64,000 nucleotides of DNA from Eggerthellaceae bacterium. Lineage in GTDB: Bacteria; Actinomycetota; Coriobacteriia; Coriobacteriales; Eggerthellaceae. How positions within the stretch are numbered: the first letter of the stretch is position 1; each line of letters opens with the position of its first letter. The translations under genes were made by a program, and so were the position numbers. A model generated the notes under the pieces. It ran no database searches and had not been told where the DNA came from. It saw only the letters and a list, made by a program, of their open reading frames with translations. Positions 42,392-51,345 of this stretch are shown here, piece after piece. Where the stretch lies: the NCBI GenBank assembly GCA_009782615.1, contig WRIS01000001.1, positions 186,001-250,000 of the forward strand, given 5' to 3'.

Positions 42392-42439
42392 CCCGTCATT
42401 GCGGGTCAAGACCTGCAATCTTTCCCCTGCAATAACGGG
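42392..42439. repeat. REP-like double hairpin between convergent pta and ackA
   Basis: ATTGCGGGTC-AA-GACCTGCAAT (42398-42419, one G-T pair) is nested in outer arms CCCGTCATTGC/GCAATAACGGG (42392-42402 with 42429-42439, one mismatch). It shares ATTGCGGGTC and GCAAT with the element at 2516. It may serve as a two-way transcription stop. Confidence 0.65.
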
Positions 42440-42444
42440 AACTC

Positions 42445-43641
42445 TTACAGCGCTGAAACTATCTCGAAGGTATCGCGCGCTATCATGTATTCCTCGTTCG
42501 TGGGAATAACCATGACCTTTATCGGCGAATCATCGGTTGAAATGAAGCGCTCTTTTCCGCGCACGGCATTCTTTTCCGCATCAATCACGATGCCCAATCC
42601 TTCAAGCCCTTCGAGTATCTTCGCGCGCATCATGGCAGAATTTTCGCCAATACCTGCGGTAAACACAATCCCGTCGGCGCCACCCAGAGCAGCCAGGTAA
42701 ATGCCTACATACTTCTTGACCGCTTTCGCATACATGTCGATAGCAAGTAGCGCGCGTTCATTTCCCGCTTCGGCGGCTTCCTGGACGCTGCGCAAATCGT
42801 TGCTTACTCCGGAAATCCCCAAAAGCCCCGACTTCTTATTCATAAGATTGTTCACTTCGTCAGTGTTGAGGTTTTCGCATTCCATCATGAAGGGCACGAT
42901 GGCAGGGTCTATCGCACCGCAGCGTGTCCCCATCATCAAGCCGTCAAGAGGCGTAAGCCCCATTGAGGTGTCAATCGCTTTGCCTTCTTTGACCGCAGAA
43001 GCAGAACAGCCATTCCCTAAATGAAGCGTGATAATGCGCGCTTTTTCACCAGGTATGCCGAGAAAATCGGCACCGCGCTCAGATACGTAACGATGCGAAG
43101 TTCCGTGCATCCCGTATTTGCGAATGCCGTGCTTTTCGAAGAGTTCATAAGGCAGCGGATACATATAAGCACTCGGCTCAAGCGTTTGGAAGAAGCTGGT
43201 ATCGAAAACAGCGACCATCGGAACATGGGGCATGTGGTTTTTGCAGGCGTTGATGCCCATGAGTGCTGGGGGGTTATGAAGGGGCGCGAGTACGGAAAGT
43301 TCGCTGATTTTGCTGATTGCCTCATCGTCAATAAGGGTTGAAATCGGGTAGTACTGCCCGCCTTGCACAACACGGTGCCCCACCGCATCAATTTCGGCAA
43401 GTGAATCAAGTGCCTTCGTCGGTCCGCTCACCAGCGCCTCGATGACAAGCGCCATGGCGTCGTCGTGATCTTTCAGGGGGGTTTCGTCGAGCTGTTCGGC
43501 ACCGTCTAGCCCATATTTATGGAAGGAATCTTCGCTTCCAACCTTTTCGCAGATGCCTATGGCAAGAGTTTCTTGTGTTTCGACATTCATAAGCTGGTAT
43601 TTCAGCGACGAAGAACCTGCATTGATTACTAATACGTTCAC
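42445..43641 (-). CDS. ackA: Acetate kinase
   Basis: AckA makes ATP and acetate from acetyl phosphate. The 398-residue protein has the two family signatures VLVINAGSSSLKYQL and MGLTPLDGLMMGTRCG, with HGTSHRYV (catalytic His) and VFTAGIGENSAMMR. The start is GTG at 43641, six bases after AGGAGGCG. Together with pta it provides substrate-level phosphorylation from acetyl-CoA. A pair of AT-rich hairpin arms lies in its upstream region (43702-43722). Confidence 0.97.
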   Translation of the reverse strand: MNVLVINAGSSSLKYQLMNVETQETLAIGICEKVGSEDSFHKYGLDGAEQLDETPLKDHDDAMALVIEALVSGPTKALDSLAEIDAVGHRVVQGGQYYPISTLIDDEAISKISELSVLAPLHNPPALMGINACKNHMPHVPMVAVFDTSFFQTLEPSAYMYPLPYELFEKHGIRKYGMHGTSHRYVSERGADFLGIPGEKARIITLHLGNGCSASAVKEGKAIDTSMGLTPLDGLMMGTRCGAIDPAIVPFMMECENLNTDEVNNLMNKKSGLLGISGVSNDLRSVQEAAEAGNERALLAIDMYAKAVKKYVGIYLAALGGADGIVFTAGIGENSAMMRAKILEGLEGLGIVIDAEKNAVRGKERFISTDDSPIKVMVIPTNEEYMIARDTFEIVSAL

Positions 43642-43763
43642 GAAGCGCCTCCTTGTGTGGTGTTGATAGTCTTGTCTGAAACATATTGTAGCTTAAAGAA
43701 AATATCCTGTTTCGCAGAATATCATCCTTCGGCAAACGGTTTTTTATTTTTTTCGGGGTGGCG

Positions 43764-43792
43764 TTTCGCGAGCGAAGCTCAATAGCTATACT
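43764..43792 (+). promoter_or_regulatory. Possible promoter of the lipoprotein gene
   Basis: TATACT (43787-43792) is a good -10, 50 bp before the start at 43843. The -35 at 17-bp spacing (TTTCGC) is poor. Confidence 0.3.
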
Positions 43793-43842
43793 AATGTGAG
43801 CAATCCAATCACAGATAAGGATTTTGGAGAAAGGACTTGAGG

Positions 43843-44712
43843 ATGTCTACAAGAGGTGGAGATACAACAATCACTAAGAGGGAAACAAAAAAGCTGGTAG
43901 GTAGTATGGGGCTTGTGCTTTTGGTAGGAGCACTATCCTTTTCGATTCTGGCGTGCTCGCCGCCTTCAGGCCAAGTGCCCGATGAAACAACACCACCCGC
44001 GCAAAATGAGCAATCAACACCAGCGGCTGTGGAAGAAACTCCCGCAATCACGCTTGACCTTGCAAATGCGGAAGATTACAAGAGCATAAACCTCTTTTTG
44101 AGCAATTTTTCTGAGATAGGTTTCTACAACATTTCGGGAAGAACAGGCAAGGCTTATGACCCCAACGATTATGACCTCGAAGCACTTGTTTGGTTCGCCA
44201 TTCTTCACGATGGCAAAAACAAGCTTGATTCTTGGGAAGACCCTCCAGGAGGGCCAATAACCCTTGGTGAGTACTCTTATAATCAACGCATTTCAGCTGA
44301 TCGGGTTAAGGAAGTTAGTAAGGTCTTTTTTAAGCTGGACTGTGATGTGAGCAATCTACGAGGAAACCCTGGTTCTCATGGATACCACGACTATTACTAT
44401 GATGGGGGCTTTATTTATTTTTTGGTTACCAATGGTGCAGGAATGCCTGAGGGTATTGCTCTAGCAACCTCCCTTGAAAACCTAGGCGACAATCGCTACA
44501 AAGTTCAGTTTAATGTCTACAATTCTGAAACTGGCCACTACGATGTCACCGACAAATCTTTGTATGGAAAAACAAGCGAAGAGCTTCAAAAACTCTTTGG
44601 GGCAGGAACGGTTATTCCCGGCGAAGCCATCATCGAGCCTTTAGATGACGGCACCATAGCACCCTTCATGTTGCATTCATTTTGGATTTCAAGCACGGGA
44701 GTACTGGGGTAA
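43843..44712 (+). CDS. Secreted lipoprotein of unknown function
   Basis: This 289-residue protein starts with a basic N terminus and a hydrophobic signal ending in a lipobox (SMGLVLLVGALSFSILAC), so Cys should be lipidated after LspA cleavage. A Pro/Thr/Gln-rich tether follows (about 32-58). The rest (60-289) is a mixed alpha/beta domain rich in Tyr, Asp and Gly, with DYYYDGGFIYFLVTNGAGMPEG; I do not recognise a family. Its ATG follows GAGAAAGG, eight bases away. It is monocistronic, with a strong hairpin after it. Confidence 0.8.
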   Translation: MSTRGGDTTITKRETKKLVGSMGLVLLVGALSFSILACSPPSGQVPDETTPPAQNEQSTPAAVEETPAITLDLANAEDYKSINLFLSNFSEIGFYNISGRTGKAYDPNDYDLEALVWFAILHDGKNKLDSWEDPPGGPITLGEYSYNQRISADRVKEVSKVFFKLDCDVSNLRGNPGSHGYHDYYYDGGFIYFLVTNGAGMPEGIALATSLENLGDNRYKVQFNVYNSETGHYDVTDKSLYGKTSEELQKLFGAGTVIPGEAIIEPLDDGTIAPFMLHSFWISSTGVLG

Positions 44713-44722
44713 GAATTGAGTA

Positions 44723-44757
44723 GAGGCAGTTATTCGGAAATCCCAAATAACTGCCTC
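44723..44757. terminator. Hairpin between convergent lipoprotein and HIT genes
   Basis: GAGGCAGTTATT/AATAACTGCCTC gives a perfect 12-bp stem with an 11-base loop. A weak T-rich stretch (ATTTGATAGATTTT) follows on the plus strand, so it probably ends the lipoprotein transcript. Confidence 0.7.
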
Positions 44758-44771
44758 CCATTTGATAGATT

Positions 44772-45116
44772 TTACCGTTTAGGGGAACCTGAATTCATGG
44801 GGGCGCCGCCGCATACGTGGATGTGTATGTGATGTACGGTTTGCTGGGCATCGGCGCCCGTATTTACCGTAAGGCGAAAGCCTGATTCGCTAAGCCCCTT
44901 GATTTCAGCAACTTTTACCGCCGCATTAAAAAGATATCCCATCTCATCATCGGGAATACCGTCGGCGATATGAGAATAATGATTCTTTGGAATGACCAAG
45001 GTATGCACAGGCATCTGCGGGTTGAGGTCCTCAAAAGCAATCACCCTGTCATCCTCATAAACCTTATTTGAAGGGATTTCCCCTGCTGCAATTTTACAGA
45101 AAATGCAATCAGTCAT
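44772..45116 (-). CDS. HIT-family nucleotide hydrolase (HinT-like)
   Basis: This 114-residue protein has the histidine triad HHIHIHV near the C terminus and the N-terminal DCIFCKIAAGEIPSNKVYEDD with the zinc-site Cys pair of HinT proteins. HinT cleaves adenosine phosphoramidates and is widely conserved. Length is normal. It follows xseB by about 35 bp and ends facing the lipoprotein gene. Confidence 0.95.
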   Translation of the reverse strand: MTDCIFCKIAAGEIPSNKVYEDDRVIAFEDLNPQMPVHTLVIPKNHYSHIADGIPDDEMGYLFNAAVKVAEIKGLSESGFRLTVNTGADAQQTVHHIHIHVCGGAPMNSGSPKR

Positions 45117-45151
45117 AACTTATGCTTCCTTTCTCTTTTTGCAAAGACACC

Positions 45152-45406
45152 TTAGGACAAAGTGGTATCGCGCGTTGCGTCATCGGCGCCGTCTTCAGCA
45201 AGTTCTCCCATGAGAACTTCCACCTTTTGTTCGGCATCGCGAATGCGGGTCTTAAGCGCAGCAAGGAGGGAAACTCCGCGCTCATAGCTTTTCAAGCTAT
45301 CTTCAAGTTCAAGCGAATTGCTCTCGAGCACCCCCACGATGCTGTCGAGTTCTGCCATGGCTTCCCGAAAGCTCAAGTCTTCGATTGCCTTTAGTGCTTC
45401 ATTCAT
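45152..45406 (-). CDS. xseB: Exodeoxyribonuclease VII small subunit
   Basis: XseB is the small helical partner of XseA in the single-strand-specific exonuclease VII. The 84 residues contain SFREAMAELDSIVGVLESNSLELEDSLKSYERGV, the family signature, and a long coiled helix. The ATG at 45406 lies six bases after GGAGG and overlaps the xseA stop by 8 bp, giving coupled translation. Confidence 0.95.
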   Translation of the reverse strand: MNEALKAIEDLSFREAMAELDSIVGVLESNSLELEDSLKSYERGVSLLAALKTRIRDAEQKVEVLMGELAEDGADDATRDTTLS

Positions 45407-46715
45407 CACGTTCCTCCAAAGTAATCATTGATGTCTGCCATTCTTCAATCGTATCAACGTGGCACACAAGCCTTCCATCATGAAGTTCAACGCCCACGCT
45501 ATCCCCCACTGCCACAGCTGAAACGCTTTTCAAAATCGCGTTGTCGGCGTTTTTCGCAACCGCATAGCCGCGCCCTAAAATAATCAACGGCGAAAGGTCG
45601 TGCAGACGTGCAGCGGAAAGTGAGACCGCCGAATCGAAGCGAGCAAGCAAAGGACGCGCCTTGGCACGAAGGCGCTCGCGGGCATGTTCAAGGGCGCTTC
45701 GGTCGCGCGCAATATTGAGCGGAATAGCGCGAAAAAGGCGCTCTTCGGTCATATCAAGCGTTTGGGATTCGGTGGCAAAAAGCATGTTTGCATCAGCGAA
45801 AATCGGGCGAACCGAAATTCCTTCTAACACCAAAACAAAACGCTCCAGCTTTCGCTTAAGCGCAGCACTCAGCTGATGGGCGGCTCCTGCGATAAGCCCT
45901 CCCAAAAATTCAGGGGACGGACTAACCGCTTCTGCGGCTGCCGTTGGTGTGGAGGCGCGTGTGTCAGCAACCATATCAGCAATGCTCGTGTCGGGTTCGT
46001 GCCCAATGCCAGTCACCACAGGAACGCTCAAAGCGGCAATAGCACGCGCCAGTGCTTCGTCATTAAACGGCATCAAGTCTTCGAAAGAACCGCCGCCACG
46101 CACCAGCAAGACAACCTCGACATCGGCTTGTTCAACCGCATGCAACCCTTCAATGAGGCCTGCAGCAGCGCCGTCTCCTTCAACGGGCACTCCTGCAAGC
46201 AGTATGTGTGCCAGCGGGAAACGCCTGCGCAAGGTACGCAACACGTCGTGAACCGCCGCACCACGCGGTGATGTTACCAGCCCAATACGTTGGGGGTAAT
46301 CAGGAATCGCCCGCTTCTTCGCCGGTACCATCAAGCCTTCTGCTTGAAGCTTCTTCGCAAGGTTTGCAACTTGCAAGCGCAGGTTTCCCTCACCCGCAAG
46401 CGTAATTGAAAATACGTCGAAATTCATGCGCCCCTTGGGAGCATAGAGGGAAAAGCGCCCCGTGAGTTCTACTAACATCCCCATGCGCAAATCAATGCCG
46501 CAAGCATCGAAGCGATTGAGCCACATCATGCAGGGCAAGCTGGCTTTATCGTCTTTAACCGTAAAGTAAACGGCCTTGTATCCTGGCTTGTTGTTTACTT
46601 CCGACACTTCGCCGATAAGTTTTACCGTAAAGGACTCCAAGGCGTTTTTAGCAAGCCCGAGAGCAGCCGAAACCGACAAGGGTTCAGAAGCAGGGGTTTC
46701 TTGATTTTCCTCCAC
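45399..46715 (-). CDS. xseA: Exodeoxyribonuclease VII large subunit
   Basis: This 438-residue catalytic subunit starts with an OB-fold domain (EVSEVNNKPGYKAVYFTVKDDKASLPCMMW), then the nuclease core with RIGLVTSPRGAAVHDVLRTLRRRFP, VVLLVRGGGSFEDLMPFND and TGIGHEPDTSIADMVADTRASTP. A long helical C-terminal region and a final beta segment (ILGRGYAVAKNADN) close it. It degrades single-stranded DNA ends. The overlap with xseB is usual. Confidence 0.96.
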   Translation of the reverse strand: MEENQETPASEPLSVSAALGLAKNALESFTVKLIGEVSEVNNKPGYKAVYFTVKDDKASLPCMMWLNRFDACGIDLRMGMLVELTGRFSLYAPKGRMNFDVFSITLAGEGNLRLQVANLAKKLQAEGLMVPAKKRAIPDYPQRIGLVTSPRGAAVHDVLRTLRRRFPLAHILLAGVPVEGDGAAAGLIEGLHAVEQADVEVVLLVRGGGSFEDLMPFNDEALARAIAALSVPVVTGIGHEPDTSIADMVADTRASTPTAAAEAVSPSPEFLGGLIAGAAHQLSAALKRKLERFVLVLEGISVRPIFADANMLFATESQTLDMTEERLFRAIPLNIARDRSALEHARERLRAKARPLLARFDSAVSLSAARLHDLSPLIILGRGYAVAKNADNAILKSVSAVAVGDSVGVELHDGRLVCHVDTIEEWQTSMITLEERDE

Positions 46716-46736
46716 GAAGCAGCGGCTTTAGCACTC

Positions 46737-47402
46737 TTAACGGCGCTGAGAAAGCAACCACAAAAGTTGCAGCACCGAAATCAAGGCTGCGGCAAGATAG
46801 GTGAACGCACAGGCGCGCAAAACCGAACCCGCACCCCCTAAATCTTGCTGGGGAACTCCGACTGTTTTCATGTATTTCATAGCGCGACTGCTTGCGTTGA
46901 ATTCCACGGGCAAGGTTACCAGCTGGAAGAAAAGTACGCACGCATACATGATGATAGCCAGGTTAATAAGCCCTAAGAAGTTCAGCATAATACCAATCAT
47001 GAGAATAAACATCCAGGCATTTGAAGCAAGGTTTACCACGGGAACAATCGCAGAACGAATCTTCATAGGAGTATAGTCTTGCGCATGCTGACAGGCATGG
47101 CCAACTTCATGACAAGCAGTTGCGATTGCGGTAATACTGCGCTCCCGAAAAACGCTGGGGCTGAGCGCTATTGACCTAGTGCGCGGGTCATAGTGGTCTT
47201 GCCCTTCTTGACCTTCGCTTACACCAACATTGTGGATGCCATAATACGAAAGCATTCCCACCGCGGCCTCAAGCCCCGTAAGCCCATTTGAAGCGGGGAC
47301 TTTGCCGTATTTCTTTAATTGATGATTAACATACCAGGAAGAAAATCCACCTATGGCAAGACTGGCAACGATAAAAAGAAGATACCCGAAATCTTGAAAC
47401 AT
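46737..47402 (-). CDS. YugP-type zinc metallopeptidase, membrane bound
   Basis: This 221-residue protein has an N-terminal hydrophobic helix, the zinc motif HEVGH (in ATACHEVGHACQHAQDY) and two or three C-terminal membrane helices. It matches the DUF2269-independent YugP family of membrane zinc proteases. The substrate is unknown. It starts 100 bp from rnd and precedes xseA by about 20 bp, so it may be transcribed with xseAB and hit. Confidence 0.9.
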   Translation of the reverse strand: MFQDFGYLLFIVASLAIGGFSSWYVNHQLKKYGKVPASNGLTGLEAAVGMLSYYGIHNVGVSEGQEGQDHYDPRTRSIALSPSVFRERSITAIATACHEVGHACQHAQDYTPMKIRSAIVPVVNLASNAWMFILMIGIMLNFLGLINLAIIMYACVLFFQLVTLPVEFNASSRAMKYMKTVGVPQQDLGGAGSVLRACAFTYLAAALISVLQLLWLLSQRR

Positions 47403-47505
47403 ACTCCTCGTCCTCCCCTGTCCAAATTAATACGTAACGAATCCGTGCTCATATCAGCTTATTATACGTGAGCATCACGCTGGTTCAACCGAACACACGC
47501 GATTG

Positions 47506-48648
47506 CTAAATCTTTGTTACCTTCAATTCTCCATTCTCAAGGCTCAGGGTAATCTCTCCTGCTAACAATCTTAAAAGTTCTTCGCCCACAAGGACACGAC
47601 GCCAACCCGAAAGAACTTCGAGATCTTTGCGATACCCCCGCGCAAGACGCGCAAGATCATCATGAGAAGCAAGCGTTTGAAAAGCAACGCCACTTTCCTT
47701 TGAACGCAGGCGCACCAAGGCGCTCATGAAATCTATTTCGATATCAACATTAGGCTCGCTCTTCTTTGGACCGTCAAGTTCGGGAAATTCCTCTTCAGGC
47801 AAGTCGAAAGCACGCACCATGGCCTCAATAAGGGTGCGCGCCTCTTTAGTGTTCAGGCGATCCTTTAAGCCCCGCACCATAAAAAGGTCGTTGATGGAAT
47901 GCGGTTCACGCTTGCTCGCTTCGACAATTTGTTCGTCGGTAACCACCCATTTTCGCGGAACGTTTCTGCGCTGTGCCTCAAGTTCTCGCCAAGCAGCAAA
48001 TTCACGTGCCCCTGCAAGTTGCCTGCGCGTCAACTGCGTTACGCGCTTGAGGTGACGGTAGCGCTCCCGAGGGTCAATTTCATAGCGGCTCTCGTCGCTG
48101 AGTTGGTCAAAATCATCGGCTAGCCACGAGAGACGTCCCTTTTCTTCGAGTTCCTTTTTCATGGAAACATGCATCTGCGGCAGATAGATAACGTCTTCTA
48201 AAGCATAGTCTATCTGGGAATTCGAAAGAGGGCGCCGTGACCAATCCGTATATGATTCAATCTTTTTTATACGCACATCACACACCGAATACACCAGGGG
48301 CGCATAGCCGATTTGTTGCGTATGCCCCAAAAGCGCTGCGGCAATCTGGGTATCGAAGATAGGACGCGGAAGCATACCACAGACGCGATAGATAATCTCA
48401 AGATCTTGGGCGGCTGCGTGGAAAAGTTTTACGATTTCCGTATTTTCAAAAAGTGCGTTTAAAGGAGTTAAATCACGCACCTGAAAAGGGTCAATAACCA
48501 CTGCTTCAGTGTCGGTTGCCATTTGTATGAGGCAAAGCCGCGCGTAGTAGGTTTTCTCACGCATAAATTCGGTATCGATTGCCAAAACGCTTGACGAACA
48601 GCTGCGCTGCACAAAAGCTTCAAGCATTTCTTGGGTTGTAATGTACAA
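47506..48648 (-). CDS. rnd: Ribonuclease D
   Basis: RNase D is a 3'-5' exoribonuclease in tRNA maturation. The 380-residue protein has the DEDD exonuclease core (VLAIDTEFMREKTYYARLCLIQMAT; LFHAAAQDLEII; YALEDVIYL) and one HRDC domain from about 205 (ARELEAQRRNVPRKWVVTDEQIVE in part), with further helical sequence after it. It is divergent from the lipid kinase gene. Length is typical. Confidence 0.93.
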   Translation of the reverse strand: MYITTQEMLEAFVQRSCSSSVLAIDTEFMREKTYYARLCLIQMATDTEAVVIDPFQVRDLTPLNALFENTEIVKLFHAAAQDLEIIYRVCGMLPRPIFDTQIAAALLGHTQQIGYAPLVYSVCDVRIKKIESYTDWSRRPLSNSQIDYALEDVIYLPQMHVSMKKELEEKGRLSWLADDFDQLSDESRYEIDPRERYRHLKRVTQLTRRQLAGAREFAAWRELEAQRRNVPRKWVVTDEQIVEASKREPHSINDLFMVRGLKDRLNTKEARTLIEAMVRAFDLPEEEFPELDGPKKSEPNVDIEIDFMSALVRLRSKESGVAFQTLASHDDLARLARGYRKDLEVLSGWRRVLVGEELLRLLAGEITLSLENGELKVTKI

Positions 48649-48680
48649 GTGTCTTCCTTTTAGCTAAATATCTCTCGAAG

Positions 48681-48709
48681 TTGTACTCAATGTTGTACTA
48701 TCATAATAG
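48681..48709 (+). promoter_or_regulatory. Candidate promoter of the lipid-kinase gene
   Basis: TTGTAC (48681-48686), a 17-bp spacer and TAATAG (48704-48709) lie just upstream of the GTG at 48724. GTTGTACT occurs twice here in direct repeat and may be an operator. Confidence 0.45.
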
Positions 48710-48723
48710 CAGAAAGGGAATCT

Positions 48724-49629
48724 GTGAAATTACTAATCATCAACAACCTTGTATCAGGCTTTCGCGAAGGGTCAATTTATGATTTCATTCGTGCATTTGC
48801 TGCTGATGGCGACGAGGTGTGCATACGCTCCACCGACGGCAGAAAAGAAATCGGCGGCTTGCTCCATGATGCGCACACCTTCGATTTGGTTGTCGCAAGC
48901 GGGGGCGATGGCACGGTTGCAAGCGTAAGCTATGCCCTGCGCAACACCAATATCCCTATTCTGCCCTTTCCTGCAGGTACGGCGAACCTTGTTGCCTTAA
49001 ACCTTTCCCTTCCTCTTGAGCATCATTCCTTGAGCAAGCTTGCCCGCAACGGCGACACACTTGATTTTGATATCGGAGAACTTGAAATAGGGGGCTCCAC
49101 CTTTGGCTTTGCCCTTATCGCTGGAGCGGGCTACGACGCGACCATCATGCAGTACGCCGAACCTGCAAAGCGCATTTTAGGCCCCATCGCCTATTTTGGA
49201 GCCGCCGTAACCCATGCCATTGCGCAAAAATCGCACTTCACCTTAAGCCTTGACGGGAAAACCATCGAAAGCGAAGGTTTGGGAGTTCTCGTGTTGAACT
49301 TTTCAAAAATTCAATTTGATATTTCGGTTGCCCACGATTCTTCACCACGCGACGGTGCTTTTGAGGTCGTTGTTTTGAAGGCTTCTACGGCTTTTGAACT
49401 CATCCCCGACCTTATCGCAGGGCTCCTTGACCGAGGGGGCGATTACCCGAATCGCAGCGATGCGCTCGAAATTCATCGCGCTAACAATGTTGAGGTTGTC
49501 GCCGACCCGCCGATGGAAGTGCAATACGACGGAGAAGCCACTAAGCTTACCACTCCGTTCAAGGCGCGCATCCTGGAAAAGGCATGCCGCTTCATCGTTT
49601 CCGAGGAGGCTTTGGCGCTGTATCAGTAG
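48724..49629 (+). CDS. Diacylglycerol/lipid kinase family protein
   Basis: This 301-residue protein has the DAGK catalytic motif VVASGGDGTVASV followed by PFPAGTANLVALNL, and a beta-rich C-terminal domain (MEVQYDGEATKLTTPF). DgkB/YegS enzymes phosphorylate diacylglycerol or related lipids. The start is GTG at 48724, a few bases after AAAGGGAA. The exact lipid is not determined by sequence. It is transcribed alone and converges with terC, about 20 bp apart. Confidence 0.9.
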   Translation: MKLLIINNLVSGFREGSIYDFIRAFAADGDEVCIRSTDGRKEIGGLLHDAHTFDLVVASGGDGTVASVSYALRNTNIPILPFPAGTANLVALNLSLPLEHHSLSKLARNGDTLDFDIGELEIGGSTFGFALIAGAGYDATIMQYAEPAKRILGPIAYFGAAVTHAIAQKSHFTLSLDGKTIESEGLGVLVLNFSKIQFDISVAHDSSPRDGAFEVVVLKASTAFELIPDLIAGLLDRGGDYPNRSDALEIHRANNVEVVADPPMEVQYDGEATKLTTPFKARILEKACRFIVSEEALALYQ

Positions 49630-49649
49630 GGACTACCGCGTTTGTTGCT

Positions 49650-50447
49650 CTAATCCTCGTTTAATTCTTCTTTCCATTGCCTGAGAGCGCGTTTATGGGC
49701 AAGCTGCACCATTTGGATGATGAAGGCAAACAGCATTGCGAAATAAACCATGAGTTTTTCTGCCGCCATATCAAAGACTTCAATACCCGAATGAACACCG
49801 ATGCTGTCAAAGAAAAGCAATATACCAATAGCAACAATAAAACACAGCGCCAATATCTTCATTTCGACATATTTGTTGATGAAATCTGAAATCGCGTCGA
49901 TAAACACCATCATCACGATAACAGCGGCAATCACGGCGATAATCATGATAATCAAATGCTTTGCCAAACCAACGGCGGTGATAACCGAATCAATCGAGAA
50001 AATGATGTCCATAACCATGATAGTTCCAACAGCGCGGGGCATCGAAATTAGTCTGTCCAGCCTGCACACCTCATCAACCTGCGCCTTTTCTTCGGTTAAT
50101 CTCAAAACATTGCGTACTTCGATGATTCCTTTGTAGATAAGGTAGGCACCGCCCACCAACAAAACGAGATCCCGCACAGAAAATCCATGGGAATAAATCC
50201 CCAGGTCGATAGTGAAGAGCACAAAGGTCATATGTACTAAATATGCCGCAAAGCACAAAAAGAGGATGCGCATCACCAAAGCGCCTGCCAAACCAAGTCT
50301 GCGCCCCAATCGCTGCTTTTCAGGTGGTAGGCAGTTGGTGGTAATCGCAATAAATACCAGGTTATCGACCCCAAGAACAATCTCGAGGAAAACCAGTGTT
50401 ATAAGGCTAATCCATGCTTCGGGCGTTAGAAATATAGACCAATCCAT
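49650..50447 (-). CDS. TerC-family integral membrane protein
   Basis: This 265-residue membrane protein has some seven helices and the conserved acidic motifs of TerC: LEIVLGVDNLVFIAI near the N terminus and DIIFSIDSVITAVG in the middle. Family members have been linked to tellurite resistance and to manganese export. No ter genes or yybP-ykoY leader are visible, so Mn2+ efflux is only a guess. It is divergent from the gene at 50539. Confidence 0.9.
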   Translation of the reverse strand: MDWSIFLTPEAWISLITLVFLEIVLGVDNLVFIAITTNCLPPEKQRLGRRLGLAGALVMRILFLCFAAYLVHMTFVLFTIDLGIYSHGFSVRDLVLLVGGAYLIYKGIIEVRNVLRLTEEKAQVDEVCRLDRLISMPRAVGTIMVMDIIFSIDSVITAVGLAKHLIIMIIAVIAAVIVMMVFIDAISDFINKYVEMKILALCFIVAIGILLFFDSIGVHSGIEVFDMAAEKLMVYFAMLFAFIIQMVQLAHKRALRQWKEELNED

Positions 50448-50494
50448 TCAAGCTCCTTTTCGGGATGAATCCTAACATGGGGTATTTGCAATCG

Positions 50495-50506
50495 CAATGC
50501 TATAAT
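50495..50506 (+). promoter_or_regulatory. Extended -10 promoter of the 50539 gene
   Basis: TGC followed by TATAAT (50501-50506) is an extended -10 element 33 bp before the ATG at 50539. The -35 (TGGGGT) is weak, as is common for such promoters. Confidence 0.5.
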
Positions 50507-50538
50507 GCCCAAAGTACAAAAATACCAGGAGTCACTAT

Positions 50539-51327
50539 ATGCCGACACCCCGCATAAATTTAAAAAAGCCCGAGAATGAGCCTCGGGGCAATTCTCCTGT
50601 TATTCACATGAGCGGAGAATCGCTCAACCGCCCCCTTACGATGCCGTGGGTTTTCCGCCCAATCTTTGTTTTCTTTATTGTTGCAGCAATTCTCATTGGC
50701 TATTTCATCTTTCAGCGCGCCTACGACGCAATCATTGTCGCCCCTCAACAAGAAATTGAAAACTTTGAAAAAAATCTCAGCCGCGATGTTCCTCTTCAGC
50801 TACCCGTTTTGACCAGCTTGGTGCAGCTTGACAACGAAACGATTTATAACGTATTTGCAGAAAGTGGCTACACAACTATCGACAGAAACACCTTAAACAA
50901 CGTCGAGAGCACGGGAATCGATGTCGTGCGTATCCCTGAGGGCGTTTCAGAAGCTGATGCCAAACTTGCCTTTGCCAATAAACTCAATGGCATATCGGGT
51001 TCAGAGGTAATTTTGATGCTGAATGGGTCGTGGCAGTTTACGGTGGGGCGCGACGGATACATCGACATGAAGGTAAAATATGCCGATTTGAAATCCCGCA
51101 CCATCGAAGAAGCCATTGAGACGGCAGTTCAGTCGCAAGGTCTCAGTGATGCCTATGTTGAAGAAGTCGGCGAGGACAACGCAGGAAATACCTTCAAGTC
51201 AGGAATAGTTACCATCAATGAAACAAATTATTACTGGCGCGTGTCAGCCTGCGCCCTTTCAGAGCTCTACCCTATTGACGGTATTCCTAAAGAAGCCTGC
51301 TACGTGGGAATACGCCTATATTTGTAG
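50539..51327 (+). CDS. Single-pass membrane protein of unknown function
   Basis: No family is recognised for this 262-residue protein. A polar N-terminal segment (1-36) precedes one membrane helix (about 38-58, FRPIFVFFIVAAILIGYFIF), and the rest (about 65-262) lies outside. That part is mixed alpha/beta with DVVRIPEGVSEADAKLAF and ends in YWRVSACALSEL...GIRLYL. CAGGAG precedes the ATG. It is transcribed alone, convergent with the ABC permease. It may be a lineage-specific envelope protein. Confidence 0.75.
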   Translation: MPTPRINLKKPENEPRGNSPVIHMSGESLNRPLTMPWVFRPIFVFFIVAAILIGYFIFQRAYDAIIVAPQQEIENFEKNLSRDVPLQLPVLTSLVQLDNETIYNVFAESGYTTIDRNTLNNVESTGIDVVRIPEGVSEADAKLAFANKLNGISGSEVILMLNGSWQFTVGRDGYIDMKVKYADLKSRTIEEAIETAVQSQGLSDAYVEEVGEDNAGNTFKSGIVTINETNYYWRVSACALSELYPIDGIPKEACYVGIRLYL

Positions 51328-51345
51328 TGCGCATCTCTGAGTAGC

